The notes: generated by a model from the letters alone, not told the origin. A DNA stretch of 64,000 nt from Nevskia sp. (GCA_031291075.1 JARLJS010000022.1:19950-83949); one strand, 5' to 3'. Numbered from the stretch's first letter, positions 53,217 through 63,534 are shown. Program-made: numbers and translations.

Positions 53217-54728
53217 TCACTCTTCATGCTTCGCCGCATAGTTCAGCAGGTACTGCACCAGCAGCGGCACCGGGCGGCCGCTGGCCTTCTTGCCGGTCCA
53301 GGCGGTGCCGGCGATGTCCAGGTGCGCCCACTTCATCTTCTTGGTGAACTTGTGCAGGAAGGTGGCGCCGATGATGGCGCCGGCCTCGCGGCTGCCCACC
53401 GTGGCGATGTTGGCGAAATCGGCGAACTCGCTCTTGATCTGCGGCTCGTATTCAGACCACAGCGGCAGCTCCCAGGCGCGGTCGCCGCTCTGCTCGCCGG
53501 CGGTGAGCAGGGCCCGCGCCAGGCTGGACTGGTTGGCGAACAGGCCGGAGGCGTGGGCGCCCAGCGCCACCACGCAGGCGCCGGTGAGCGTCGCCATGTC
53601 GATGCACACCGCCGGGTTGTAGGTCTGCTCGGCGTAGGTGAGGGCGTCGCACAGGATCAGGCGGCCCTCGGCGTCGGTGTTGAGGATCTCGATGGTGTGG
53701 CCGGCCATGCTGGTGACGATGTCGCCCGGCTTGTTGGCCTCGCCGTTGAGCAGGTTCTCGCAGCAGGGCACGATGCCGACCAGGTTGACCGGCAGCTTCA
53801 GCTCCGCCACCGCGGCGAAAGTGCCGAGCACGGCCGCACCGCCGCACATGTCGAACTTCATCTCGTCCATCTGCCCCGCCGGCTTGATCGAGATGCCGCC
53901 GGCGTCGAAGGTCAGGCCCTTGCCGACCAGGGCGATCGGCGCTTCGCCCTTGGCGCCCTTCAGGTACTCCAGCACGATCAGCTTGGGCGGCTCGCTGCTG
54001 CCCTTGGCCACCGACAGGAACGCGCCCATGTTGAGCTTTTCCAGCTCGGCTTTTTCCAGCACCTTGGCCTTGAAGCGATAGGCCTCGGCCAGCTTCTGCG
54101 CCTGGTCCGCCAGGTAGGCGGGGGTGCAGACGTTGCCCGGCAGGTTCGACAGGTCCTTGGTCAGGGCCACGCCGCGGGCGATGGCCAGCGCCTCCGTCAG
54201 GCCCTTCTCCCCGGCCGGCAGGTCGCTGCGGCGCGGCACGTCGAAGGTCAGCCGCTCCAGCTTGGGCTTGGGCAGGTCCTCGCGCGTCTTCTCGCTGCGC
54301 ATGGCGTCGAAGCGATAGCCTTCGCTTTCCAGCGCCAGGGTGGCCTGCTGCACGTTCCAGTGCAGGTCGCGGCCCTTCACCGTCAGGTGGGTGAGATAGT
54401 CCACCGCGTCGATCGCGCCGGTGGAGCGCAGGGTGCGCGCCACCGTGGCGTGCGCCTTGCGGAAAGCGGCCTCGTCGAAATCGCGTTCGCGGCCCAGGCC
54501 GACCAGCAGCACCCGGTCGCAGAACACGCCGGTCAGGTTGTGCAGCACCAGGGTCTGGCCGAGCTTGCCGTCCATATCGCCGCGGCGCATGATGCTGCCG
54601 ATCGCGCCGTCGGTGGCTTGGTCGATGGTGGCCGCCGATTCGGTCGGATTGCGGCGGTCGAACACGCCCACGATCACACAGGCGACGCGCTGTTTCTCGG
54701 GATTGCCGCTTTTGACGAAATATTCCAT
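53217..54728 (-). CDS. pepA: leucyl aminopeptidase
   Basis: VGKGLTFDAGGISIKPAGQMDEMKFDMCGGAAV; NTDAEGRLILCDALTYAE. Confidence 0.97.
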   Translation of the reverse strand: MEYFVKSGNPEKQRVACVIVGVFDRRNPTESAATIDQATDGAIGSIMRRGDMDGKLGQTLVLHNLTGVFCDRVLLVGLGRERDFDEAAFRKAHATVARTLRSTGAIDAVDYLTHLTVKGRDLHWNVQQATLALESEGYRFDAMRSEKTREDLPKPKLERLTFDVPRRSDLPAGEKGLTEALAIARGVALTKDLSNLPGNVCTPAYLADQAQKLAEAYRFKAKVLEKAELEKLNMGAFLSVAKGSSEPPKLIVLEYLKGAKGEAPIALVGKGLTFDAGGISIKPAGQMDEMKFDMCGGAAVLGTFAAVAELKLPVNLVGIVPCCENLLNGEANKPGDIVTSMAGHTIEILNTDAEGRLILCDALTYAEQTYNPAVCIDMATLTGACVVALGAHASGLFANQSSLARALLTAGEQSGDRAWELPLWSEYEPQIKSEFADFANIATVGSREAGAIIGATFLHKFTKKMKWAHLDIAGTAWTGKKASGRPVPLLVQYLLNYAAKHEE

Positions 54729-55011
54729 TTTTTCTCAGTACCGCCCGCAGAACATCGAAAATGAAAACTGGCGCCGGACCGGCGGCACCCGCCCCCGCCT
54801 CGCTGCCAAGGCGTAGCGGTTGAGGGGCCGTAATGCTGATCGTTGACCGGTGTATGCTGACGCGCCGGTGATTGTAAGGCATCCGCGGGGTGCGGCGGGA
54901 GGATGCTGGCCGATTCCGGCACTCCCGCGCCGGATCGGTGCGTAAAGCTGTGAAAAATCCCGAATCCACGCCCTGCCGCCGCCGTTCCCCCGGCGCTAAA
55001 CTGCGCAGCCT

Positions 55012-56085
55012 ATGAACCGGATGGTGCTTGACCGCTACCTGATGCGCGAGGCCGCCACCGCCTGGCTGGCGGTGACCCTGGTGCTGCTCGCCATCATGCT
55101 GTCCACCCGCTTCGCCAGCGTGCTGGGCATCGCCGCGCGGGGGGAATTGCCGCGCGACCTGCTGCTGTCGGTGGCCCTGCTGTCGACCCTTCGCTACCTG
55201 GTGATCCTGATGCCGGCTTCGCTGCTGCTGGCGATCATGCTCTCGCTCGGGCGGCTGTACAGCGACAACGAGGTGGCCGCCATGTCCGGCTGCGGCGTCG
55301 GCCTGGGCCGCTTGTACCGACCGTTCCTGTGGCTGGGCGCGGCGCTGGCGGTGCTGACAGCGGTGCTGTCGTTCGCGGTCGGTCCCTGGGCCGGTCGCCA
55401 GGCCGATTACCTGGTGAAGGACGCCAAGCGGCTGGTGCAGTACACCCCCTTCGAGCCCGGCCAGTTCAAGCCCACCGCCGGCGGGCGCGCGGTGTTCTAC
55501 ACCGCTTCCATGAATCCGCAGGGCAACCAGTTCGGGCAGGTGTTCGCCCAGATCGAGGAATCCCGCGGTTCCAGCGTGGTGGTGGCGCAGCGAGGCGAAC
55601 AGAGCGCCGATCCGGCAAGCGGCGAGCGCTCGGTGCGCCTCTACGACGGCTACCGTTACTACGGCACGCCCGGTGCGGCCGACTACGATGTGGTCAGGTT
55701 CAAGCAGCTCACCCTGCGCCTGTCGCCGCCGGCGTTCGACTACGTCAACGACCAGCGCGTGCTCACCCCCACCGCCGACCTCCTGGGCAGCGCCGACGTG
55801 CGCGACCGCGCCGAGCTGCAATCGCGCCTGGCGGCGCCGCTGTCGGTGCTGATCCTGGCGTTGCTGGCGGTGCCCCTGGCCTACCTGCGGCCGCGCCAGG
55901 GTCGCTACGGCAAGCTGGTGCAGGGCATCCTGGTCTACCTGGTCTACGCCAACCTGATCAGCTTCGGCGCCACCTGGATCGGCAAGGGCAAGATCCCAGC
56001 GGCGGCCGGCCTCTGGTGGGTGCACGCCCTGGTGCTGGCCGCGGCGCTCTGGCTGGTGGCGCGCCGGCAGGGGTGGCTGCGGTGA
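55012..56085 (+). CDS. lptF: LPS export ABC transporter permease LptF
   Basis: LDRYLMREAATAWLAVTLVLLAIMLSTRFA; divergent from pepA and followed by lptG. Confidence 0.93.
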   Translation: MNRMVLDRYLMREAATAWLAVTLVLLAIMLSTRFASVLGIAARGELPRDLLLSVALLSTLRYLVILMPASLLLAIMLSLGRLYSDNEVAAMSGCGVGLGRLYRPFLWLGAALAVLTAVLSFAVGPWAGRQADYLVKDAKRLVQYTPFEPGQFKPTAGGRAVFYTASMNPQGNQFGQVFAQIEESRGSSVVVAQRGEQSADPASGERSVRLYDGYRYYGTPGAADYDVVRFKQLTLRLSPPAFDYVNDQRVLTPTADLLGSADVRDRAELQSRLAAPLSVLILALLAVPLAYLRPRQGRYGKLVQGILVYLVYANLISFGATWIGKGKIPAAAGLWWVHALVLAAALWLVARRQGWLR

Positions 56086-56090
56086 AAGCC

Positions 56091-56148
56091 GTGAGGGGGA
56101 CTGACTTTTCTCCTCACAGCCCGCGCAGCGGGCCGCCTCACCCCTCAC
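56091..56148. repeat. GTGAGGGGTGAGG palindromic intergenic repeat, copy 3 (shortened)
   Basis: GTGAGGGGGACTGACTTTTCTCCTCACAGCCCGCGCAGCGGGCCGCCTCACCCCTCAC between lptF and lptG. Confidence 0.75.
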
Positions 56149-56164
56149 TCCGCACGGGGCTCCC

Positions 56165-57220
56165 ATGAACCGCATGGACCGCTACGTCATCACCCACGTG
56201 ATGGAGCTGACCGGCATCGTCGCGCTCGGGCTGGTCTCGATCTACACCCTGGTGGTGTTCGTGTCGGACGTCAACGAGGCGGGGCGGGGCGACTACGGCG
56301 TGCTGCAGGTGCTCGAATACAGCCTGCTGATGATCCCCAGCAGCCTCTACGTGCTGATGCCGATCGTGGCGCTGCTCGGCACCCTCATGGGCATCGGCGC
56401 GCTGGCGCGCACCGGCGAGCTGACCGCCATGCGCGCCGCCGGCGTCTCGCTGTCCCGCGTCGGCGCCGCGGCGCTGCTGGCCGGCGTCGGCCTTGCCGTG
56501 TTCGCCTTCTTCCTCGGCGACTGGCTGGCGCCCACCAGCGAGAACCTCGCCACCGAGATGCGCGACAGCGCGCGCGGCAACGGTTCCCCCGGCAAGTCGA
56601 TCTGGCTGCGCGACGCCGACCAGGTGGTGCGCATCAACCGGCTGCAGAGCGAATCCCACATCGGTGACGTCACCATGTTCAAGCTCGGCGCCGACGGCGC
56701 CATGACCGCCACGCTGACCGTACAGGACGGCGTCTACGTCGACGGCCACTGGCACCTGTCCGGCGTCAAGCGCACCGACTTCGCCGGCGATCGCACAAGC
56801 GTCAGCAGCTTCGACCAGCTCGATTTCAACGGCGGCATCAGCCCCAAGGTGCTCAAGCAGTTCATCCTGGAGACCGGCAGCCTCTCCGCCAGCGGCCTGC
56901 TGCGGCTGATCGACTACATGGACGAGAACCACCTCGACGCCGCCAAGTACCGCCTGCTGCTGTGGCGCAAGCTGGTCGAGCCGATCACGGTGATCGTGAT
57001 GATGCTGTTCGCCGTGCCCTTCGTCACCACCCAGCTGCGCGACACCGGCGCCGGGCAGAAACTGCTGGCCGGCGCGCTGGTCGGCATCGTCTTCTACGTG
57101 TTCAACAAGGTGTCGGTAAGCCTGGGCGACATCTACCAGTGGCCGGCGCCCCTGGCGGCAGGCCTGCCCACCGTGGTGATGGGCTTGCTGTCGTGGTGGC
57201 GCCTGGCGCGCGCCAACTGA
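56165..57220 (+). CDS. lptG: LPS export ABC transporter permease LptG
   Basis: MNRMDRYVITHVMELTGIVALGLVSIYTLVVFVSDVNEAGRGDYG; directly after lptF. Confidence 0.94.
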   Translation: MNRMDRYVITHVMELTGIVALGLVSIYTLVVFVSDVNEAGRGDYGVLQVLEYSLLMIPSSLYVLMPIVALLGTLMGIGALARTGELTAMRAAGVSLSRVGAAALLAGVGLAVFAFFLGDWLAPTSENLATEMRDSARGNGSPGKSIWLRDADQVVRINRLQSESHIGDVTMFKLGADGAMTATLTVQDGVYVDGHWHLSGVKRTDFAGDRTSVSSFDQLDFNGGISPKVLKQFILETGSLSASGLLRLIDYMDENHLDAAKYRLLLWRKLVEPITVIVMMLFAVPFVTTQLRDTGAGQKLLAGALVGIVFYVFNKVSVSLGDIYQWPAPLAAGLPTVVMGLLSWWRLARAN

Positions 57221-57308
57221 TAGTCACCCCGGCGAAAGCCGGGGCCCAGGGGGGGGCACAGCGCCGCGCTTCGCTGGATTCAGCGATCGCCAATTGATCA
57301 GAACTTCC

Positions 57309-57821
57309 CTAGGCCTTCGGCAACAGCACCATCTCGGTGCCGGCCAGCCGGTCGCAAGGCGCGCGACGGCGCGCATCCAGCAGCAGTGACGCCACCCCCG
57401 CCGTAGTGAGCGCCAGGCAACCCGCCAACACCTCGGAGCGGTACGAAATTTCGATCTTCCGCGGCAGCACCGCCAGCGCCACCGGTGCCAGGGCGATGCA
57501 CCAGCTCAGCAGCAGCGCGGCGTAGCGCACCAGCGCCACCGGCCAACGCACCGGTGCGCCATCGTCGCGGCGCACTTGCAGCCGCCACGAACGCATGCCC
57601 AGGGTCTGTCCCCCGTGGGTCCAGAACCAGCCGAAGAACCACAGCCCGGTCAGCAGCAGGCACAGCGAATTGATACGGTCGTTGCGCGGCAGGCCGGTCA
57701 GCCGGCAGACCAGCAGGCTGGCCATCAGCGTCACCATCCACACCGCCAGCAGCAGCAGGCCGTCGTAACCGGCGGCGGCAAGGCGGCGCCACAGGGGAGC
57801 GGGGACGGTGGTGGAGGTCAT
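57309..57821 (-). CDS. RDD family membrane protein
   Basis: WRRLAAAGYDGLLLLAVW; WTHGGQTLGMRSWRLQV. Confidence 0.88.
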   Translation of the reverse strand: MTSTTVPAPLWRRLAAAGYDGLLLLAVWMVTLMASLLVCRLTGLPRNDRINSLCLLLTGLWFFGWFWTHGGQTLGMRSWRLQVRRDDGAPVRWPVALVRYAALLLSWCIALAPVALAVLPRKIEISYRSEVLAGCLALTTAGVASLLLDARRRAPCDRLAGTEMVLLPKA

Positions 57822-58237
57822 GCGGGTTCGTGCGGGCAAGGGCGGCGCATCTTACTAGAATGTGTCCGCAACCCCGCGCGTTCGATCGCTCGGTACCACC
57901 TGCGGGCATGCCCGGACGAGTCGGTGGCCTGCCGGGATCCGAAGAGAATCTATATAAGATACTGAAATTGCTGCAAAATATAGTGCTGTTGCAGGTTCAA
58001 CCGCTTACAGTGGTGGCATAGTTAAGGGATCGGTGGCAATTGCTGCAGCGCATCCTTGTCGTGACCTTCTACACTATCCAGGAGCCAAGCCCGAGATGAT
58101 TGAGGGAGGTTGAGCCTAGCCCCGTCGTTATTTCACCAGCTCACGCTGCGGAGCGCGGTCAACTCCATTGACAGGATGACTGGGGCGCTGCAGGACGCGG
58201 AACCACGGACTACAGAACCTCGGAAAGAGACCTATTC

Positions 58238-59551
58238 ATGTACGTAAGCAAAGTAATCCTTAATGACATCCGCGGATTTGCCGATCTTGATTTTAATCTT
58301 GTTCGCGAGGACGGCACCTACGCTGGATGGACAGTTTTTACTGGCGATAACGGATCGGGCAAGAGTACCCTGCTGAAGGCGATATCGATCGGCCTAACCG
58401 GCAAAGACACCGCCAGGGCTCTGCAGCCGAGCTTCAATCGTTGGGTCCGTGAAGGTTCCGCCACCAAAAATGCTTCAATTCAACTGGAGATTGTCCGGCG
58501 CTCAGAGGACGACACCTTGGTCTCATCGGGACAGGCCCCTGGTGAACGGTTTCCTGTCAAAATCGTGCTGGCCAACGGCGGCAAAGAGACAACGCTCCAA
58601 GTCGTAGTCCCGCCGAAGAAGCCCAAGAAATATTCGACGCCTGAACGAACGCTATGGTCGCCGGACGCCCGAGGGTGGTTTTCCTGCGGATACGGGCCGT
58701 TTCGCCGTGTCTTTGGAGCATCGTCGGAAGCCATGCAGCAAATGCTGGCCCCTTCAACAGCCCGTTTTGCGACAATGTTTCAGGAAGCGGCCTCGCTTGC
58801 CGAAGCCGACCGCTGGCTGCGTGACCTAAAGTACAAAGAGCTGGAGGATAAGCAGAGGGATAAATCAGCTGAGAGTGAGCCGCTCAGGATTTTGCTTCAG
58901 CTTCTAAAGGACGACTTGATCCCAAAGGGCCTTTCAGTAGATCGAGTCGACTCAGATGGCTTGTGGCTCGTGGACAAGAACGGCGTGCAATTGGCATGGG
59001 CCGAAATGAGCGACGGCTACCGGGCGGCGTTGGCGCTGTTGACCGACATCGTGCGGCACCTGATCAACGCATACGGCTCGGCAGGCCTTACTGCAACGGA
59101 CGATCAGGGACGGCTCTACATCAAACGCAGCGGTGTCGTCCTTATCGACGAAATCGACGCGCACCTGCATCCCACGTGGCAGCGGGAGATTGGTTTCTGG
59201 CTGAAGCGTCATTTTCCGAACATACAATTCTTGGTCACCACGCACAGTCCGATCATCTGCCAGGCAGCCGATTCGAATGGATTATTCGTTTTGCCGGAAC
59301 CAGCTAGCGGCGCTGCACCTCGTGCACTCACCGCTGATGAATACAGGAAGGTCATCGCGTCGCGACCTGACACAATTCTACTGACCGCTGCATTCGGCAT
59401 GCAAAACACCCGTTCGCCAAAAGCGGTGGAAAGTCGAGCGAAGCTGGCTCGACTGGAGGCCAAGAAGCGGGCCGGCGCTGCCCTCAGCGCGGACGAGCGG
59501 CAGATGGAATTGGAACTTCAACTTTTTGCAGCCGCGGGCGAGGATGCCTAA
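58238..59551 (+). CDS. AAA/ABC-type ATPase (Septu PtuA-like)
   Basis: Walker A FTGDNGSGKSTLLKAI; MSDGYRAALALL; Walker B GVVLIDEIDAHLHPTWQREI; H-switch TTHSPIICQ; followed 3 nt later by an HNH gene. Confidence 0.85.
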   Translation: MYVSKVILNDIRGFADLDFNLVREDGTYAGWTVFTGDNGSGKSTLLKAISIGLTGKDTARALQPSFNRWVREGSATKNASIQLEIVRRSEDDTLVSSGQAPGERFPVKIVLANGGKETTLQVVVPPKKPKKYSTPERTLWSPDARGWFSCGYGPFRRVFGASSEAMQQMLAPSTARFATMFQEAASLAEADRWLRDLKYKELEDKQRDKSAESEPLRILLQLLKDDLIPKGLSVDRVDSDGLWLVDKNGVQLAWAEMSDGYRAALALLTDIVRHLINAYGSAGLTATDDQGRLYIKRSGVVLIDEIDAHLHPTWQREIGFWLKRHFPNIQFLVTTHSPIICQAADSNGLFVLPEPASGAAPRALTADEYRKVIASRPDTILLTAAFGMQNTRSPKAVESRAKLARLEAKKRAGAALSADERQMELELQLFAAAGEDA

Positions 59552-59554
59552 CCG

Positions 59555-60292
59555 ATGCGACGAATCACCCGGAGGTCTCTACCAACGGCCACAGAAGGGT
59601 CTTTGAGCGATCGACAACGCAGCGCCGACGTCAAGCGCGCCGCCGGTACGCTGGACGTTCAGTCAGAATGGAAGAACGCCAGAAAGTCAAAGGCACTGAA
59701 GACCGTCCTTGGCACGCTCAGGGAAATGGCCGGAACGCGTGAACGCTGCATGTACTGCGGCGATTCGCACGGCACTGACATCGATCGCTTCTGGCCCAAG
59801 GCGCCCTATCCGGAGCGCCTATTTGTATGGACCAATCTACTTTTGGGCTGCACCGAATGTGGCCGGTTCAAGGGCGAACGTCTGCCGCTGCAAAGCGGAA
59901 TTCCGCAACTGATCGATCCAACCGCTGAGGATCCCTGGGAGCATCTTGACTTCGATCCGGCCACAGGCAATATCGTCGCTCGATTTGATCCGGCAGCAAA
60001 CAACTGGATGAGCAAGGGGACGGAGACGGTGAGACTGCTTCAACTCGACCGCCGGGAAGCGTTAGCGGCCGGCTATCAAAAGACTCACCTTCGCATCAAG
60101 TCGATCATTGCGCAGACCCTACAGGGGCCCGTGCCTCAGGCCGAGACTTTGATACAAGCGTTGCGCGCCGCTGATGACCACGGCCTGTCCGGCTGGTGCT
60201 TCCGGGGAGCCGGCGCGAACGAATCTCCCTTTCGCGAGTTTCGCGCGCAGCACCCCGGAACATGGGCCGTTTGCGAAACAAGCCTGGCGTGA
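59555..60292 (+). CDS. HNH endonuclease (Septu PtuB-like)
   Basis: RCMYCGDSHGTDIDRFWPKAPYPERLFVWTNLLLGCTECGRFKGERLPL (two CxxC pairs around an HNH core). Confidence 0.82.
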   Translation: MRRITRRSLPTATEGSLSDRQRSADVKRAAGTLDVQSEWKNARKSKALKTVLGTLREMAGTRERCMYCGDSHGTDIDRFWPKAPYPERLFVWTNLLLGCTECGRFKGERLPLQSGIPQLIDPTAEDPWEHLDFDPATGNIVARFDPAANNWMSKGTETVRLLQLDRREALAAGYQKTHLRIKSIIAQTLQGPVPQAETLIQALRAADDHGLSGWCFRGAGANESPFREFRAQHPGTWAVCETSLA

Positions 60293-60392
60293 CGGCTTTG
60301 CTACTGGACCTCATTGGACGGCTTTGGACGGGCCTGGACGACATACCCAAGCAAGGCTGGTGGGAGGCTTGTTGCCGGTGCACAATAGCATC

Positions 60393-60845
60393 ATGTCTAC
60401 GCCCGTCATCGAAATGCGCGAGGCTGAACGCCTGCCACTCACGCCGGCCATTACTGATCGCGTCGAGACCAAGGCGAGTGACACGGGCAAGAAAGTACGG
60501 ATTGAGGAGGTAGAAAGTTCCGGCAACATCTACGCCGACCTTGGATTCCGCTATGCCGAGGCGGTGAAAGTCAAGGCCGGCTTGGTGATGAAAATCGATG
60601 CGATTCTCAAGCAACGTCGACTGACGCAAACCCGCGCGGCAGAAATCACCGGCATCCCGCAGCTATCGGCAATCCTGCGCGGGCACTTCCATAACGTGTC
60701 CGAGCGCAAGCTGCTCGAATGCCTGATCGCGCTTGGGCAGAACGTGAAGATCGTCGTGACGCCGGCACGCCGGGGGCGGGAGGGCACGCTCACAGTGGCG
60801 GCATGGTTGAGGGATAGGCAGGTACGCACCAGCGCAGAAGCGTAA
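60393..60845 (+). CDS. HigA-like/XRE family HTH protein
   Basis: ESSGNIYADLGFRYAEAVKVKAGLVMKIDAILKQRRLTQTRAAEITGIPQLSAILRGHFHNVSERKLLECLIALGQNVKIVV. Confidence 0.82.
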   Translation: MSTPVIEMREAERLPLTPAITDRVETKASDTGKKVRIEEVESSGNIYADLGFRYAEAVKVKAGLVMKIDAILKQRRLTQTRAAEITGIPQLSAILRGHFHNVSERKLLECLIALGQNVKIVVTPARRGREGTLTVAAWLRDRQVRTSAEA

Positions 60846-60856
60846 CCCTAGTCGAC

Positions 60857-63256
60857 ATGAGTGATCCCACGACCGAATTGCTACGACTGCAATCCGAAAA
60901 TGCGCGTCTCATCCGACTTCTGGAACGGAGCGGTATTGATTGGCGCGAACGTCCCGTTGCTGCGGCTACACCGGCAGCAGCACCGAAACCATCGCAGCTT
61001 TCGACCGATGAGAAGGTGACGCTATTCCGTCGCCTGTTCCGTGGCCGGACCGATGTCTACGCATTACGCTGGGAGGGCAAGTCCGGCAAAGCAGGCTATG
61101 CCCCAGCCTGCTCAAACGAATGGAAACCTGGCATCTGCGAGAAGCCGCGCATCAAGTGCGCGGAATGTCCACACAGGCAATTCTTGCCAGTGACCGACCG
61201 CGTCGTCCACGACCATCTGGCGGGCAAGATCACCGTTGGGATCTATCCGCTCTTGCAGGACGACACCTCCCATTTTCTCGCGGTGGACTTCGATGAAGCT
61301 GACTGGCAGGAGGATGCGCAGGCCTTCATGCGCTCATGCGCGGAACTGAAGGCGCCCGCATCGCTGGAAATTTCGCGCTCCGGTAAGGGGGCGCACGCAT
61401 GGATTTTCTTTACGTCCCCGGTTCCGGCACGGGATGCGCGCCGCCTGGGTACCGCGATCATCAGTCACACATGCACCCGCACACGACAGCTGCGGCTCAC
61501 GTCCTATGACCGCCTATTCCCGAACCAGGACACAATGCCCAAGGGAGGTTTCGGCAATCTCATCGCCCTGCCCCTGCAGAAGAAGCCACGCGAAGAGGGG
61601 TTCAGCACTTTCGTGGATGAATGGCTTCAACCCTACCCGGACCAATGGGGCTACCTTGCCACAGTGCGGGCGCTGGCCGCCGATGAACTGGAAGGGATCA
61701 TCGCCAGCGCCACCGGCGGCGGGCATCCGCTAGACGTCACCTTCATCACCGAAGAAGACGAGGCTGAGCCTTGGCGACGGCCGACCCGTATTCCGAAATC
61801 CTTGCCTGGTCCCCTGCCCACAGCGTTGACGGTCACGCTTGCCAACCTGCTCTTCTTCGAGAAGGCGCAACTGCCACAGCCTCTGGCCAATCGCTTGATC
61901 CGGTTAGCCGCGTTCCAGAACCCGGAGTTCTACCGCGCACAAGCGATGCGCTTTAGTGTGTGGGACAAGCCGCGCGTGATCGGTTGCGCCGAAAACTACC
62001 CGAAACACATTGCCCTGCCGCGGGGTTGTCTCGATCCCATGCGCGAGCTTCTGCGCGAGAACAAGATCGCCCTGCACCTACGTGACGAGCGCTGCGCCGG
62101 CGAGCCACTAAACGTGAGCTTCGCCGGAAGCCTTCGGCCAGACCAGGAAGCGGCCGCCAGCGCCATGCTGCAGCACGAATCCGGGGTGCTGTGTGCGCCT
62201 ACAGCATTCGGCAAGACCGTCACCGCGGCGGCGTTGATCGCCAGGCGTGGCGTCAACACGCTGATCCTGGTCCATCGCGCGGAACTGCTGAAACAGTGGA
62301 AGGAACGTCTCAACTCCTTCCTCCAGGCTGGCAAAGAAACTGTTGGCACCATCGGTGCCGGCAAGGCTCGTCCCACCGGCAAGATCGACATTGCGGTGAT
62401 GCAGTCGCTGTCCCGGCAAGGAGAAACAAGCGAGCGGGTGGAGCAATACGGCCATGTGATCGTGGACGAGTGCCACCATCTGTCTGCGGTTTCGTTCGAA
62501 GCGATTCTCAAGCGCGTGAAGGCGAAGTATGTTCTAGGCCTCACGGCCACGCCGTTCCGTCGGGACGGCCAGCAACCAATCATTTTCATGCAGTGCGGGC
62601 CTGTGCGGCACACCGCCTCCAAACCGGCGGGCGCGCCAGCGGTGATGGAAGTCGTACCGCGTCATTTGCATGGCAGCATCGACGTTCCGGCGGAGGCGGG
62701 GATTCAGGATGTGTTCCGACAGCTAGCCGAAGATGGCGCTCGCACGACGACGATTGCCTCCGAAATCGTCAGCTTGGTCAATGCCGGCGGAAAGGTTCTG
62801 GTGCTTACGGAGCGCACAGAGCATTTGGATGCGATCCGAGCGGCACTGGAGCAGCGCATCAGCAATCTGTTCTCGCTGCATGGGCGCATGCCTAAGAAGG
62901 AACGCGCCGCCGCCCTCGCCAATCTGGAAGCTCTCCCGGGCGATGCACCGCGCGTGCTGCTGGCCACTGGAAAACTGATTGGCGAAGGCTTCGATCACCC
63001 GCCGCTAGACACCCTGGTGCTAGCCATGCCGATCTCATGGAAGGGCACACTGCAACAGTACGCGGGCCGCCTACACCGCGAGCACGCAACAAAGATGACA
63101 GTCCGCATCGTCGACTTTGTCGACACCGGCCATGCTGCATTGCAGCGTATGTGGGAGCGACGGCAGAAAGGGTATCGCACCATGGGCTATCAGGTTGTTG
63201 ATGCGAGCCACGGAGAGGTCCTGACGATTCAGGACGATGTGTTTGAAGCCGGATAG
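60857..63256 (+). CDS. TOTE-type archaeo-eukaryotic primase fused to SF2 helicase
   Basis: Primase motifs HFLAVDFDEADW and EISRSGKGAHAWIFF; Cys cluster GICEKPRIKCAECPH; helicase motifs APTAFGKT, IVDECHH, GLTATPFRRDG, QQYAGRLHRE. Confidence 0.88.
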   Translation: MSDPTTELLRLQSENARLIRLLERSGIDWRERPVAAATPAAAPKPSQLSTDEKVTLFRRLFRGRTDVYALRWEGKSGKAGYAPACSNEWKPGICEKPRIKCAECPHRQFLPVTDRVVHDHLAGKITVGIYPLLQDDTSHFLAVDFDEADWQEDAQAFMRSCAELKAPASLEISRSGKGAHAWIFFTSPVPARDARRLGTAIISHTCTRTRQLRLTSYDRLFPNQDTMPKGGFGNLIALPLQKKPREEGFSTFVDEWLQPYPDQWGYLATVRALAADELEGIIASATGGGHPLDVTFITEEDEAEPWRRPTRIPKSLPGPLPTALTVTLANLLFFEKAQLPQPLANRLIRLAAFQNPEFYRAQAMRFSVWDKPRVIGCAENYPKHIALPRGCLDPMRELLRENKIALHLRDERCAGEPLNVSFAGSLRPDQEAAASAMLQHESGVLCAPTAFGKTVTAAALIARRGVNTLILVHRAELLKQWKERLNSFLQAGKETVGTIGAGKARPTGKIDIAVMQSLSRQGETSERVEQYGHVIVDECHHLSAVSFEAILKRVKAKYVLGLTATPFRRDGQQPIIFMQCGPVRHTASKPAGAPAVMEVVPRHLHGSIDVPAEAGIQDVFRQLAEDGARTTTIASEIVSLVNAGGKVLVLTERTEHLDAIRAALEQRISNLFSLHGRMPKKERAAALANLEALPGDAPRVLLATGKLIGEGFDHPPLDTLVLAMPISWKGTLQQYAGRLHREHATKMTVRIVDFVDTGHAALQRMWERRQKGYRTMGYQVVDASHGEVLTIQDDVFEAG

Positions 63257-63534
63257 CCGGTTGAATGACCGAGCGCGCCAGAAGCTGTCATCGCCCTGAA
63301 CTATAGACAGTTCTTCGGCTACGAGAGCATTGCTATAGAGATCTTGGGTCGCCTCGCCTCGAAACGAGTTGAGATAGCGCGGGTTTGGCGGGCGCCTTCG
63401 GCGTGCAGAAGTGGGGTCACGCCAGCGCCGCTTCGCGGCGCAGAAGCCTTGATACACTACACAATCTCCGATAGCCGCTGGCGCCCGCGCCCGGCGCGGG
63501 TTTGGCTTTTTTGGGGGGGTGCCAGCCAAGAGCA

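Noticed and set aside
58238-60292. Retron linked to the Septu-like pair
   Set aside because: No reverse transcriptase ORF and no convincing msr/msd structure in the flanks.
60196-60513. HigB-like toxin upstream of or overlapping the HTH gene
   Set aside because: The alternative-frame ORF lacks any RelE/HigB motif and overlaps two better-supported genes.
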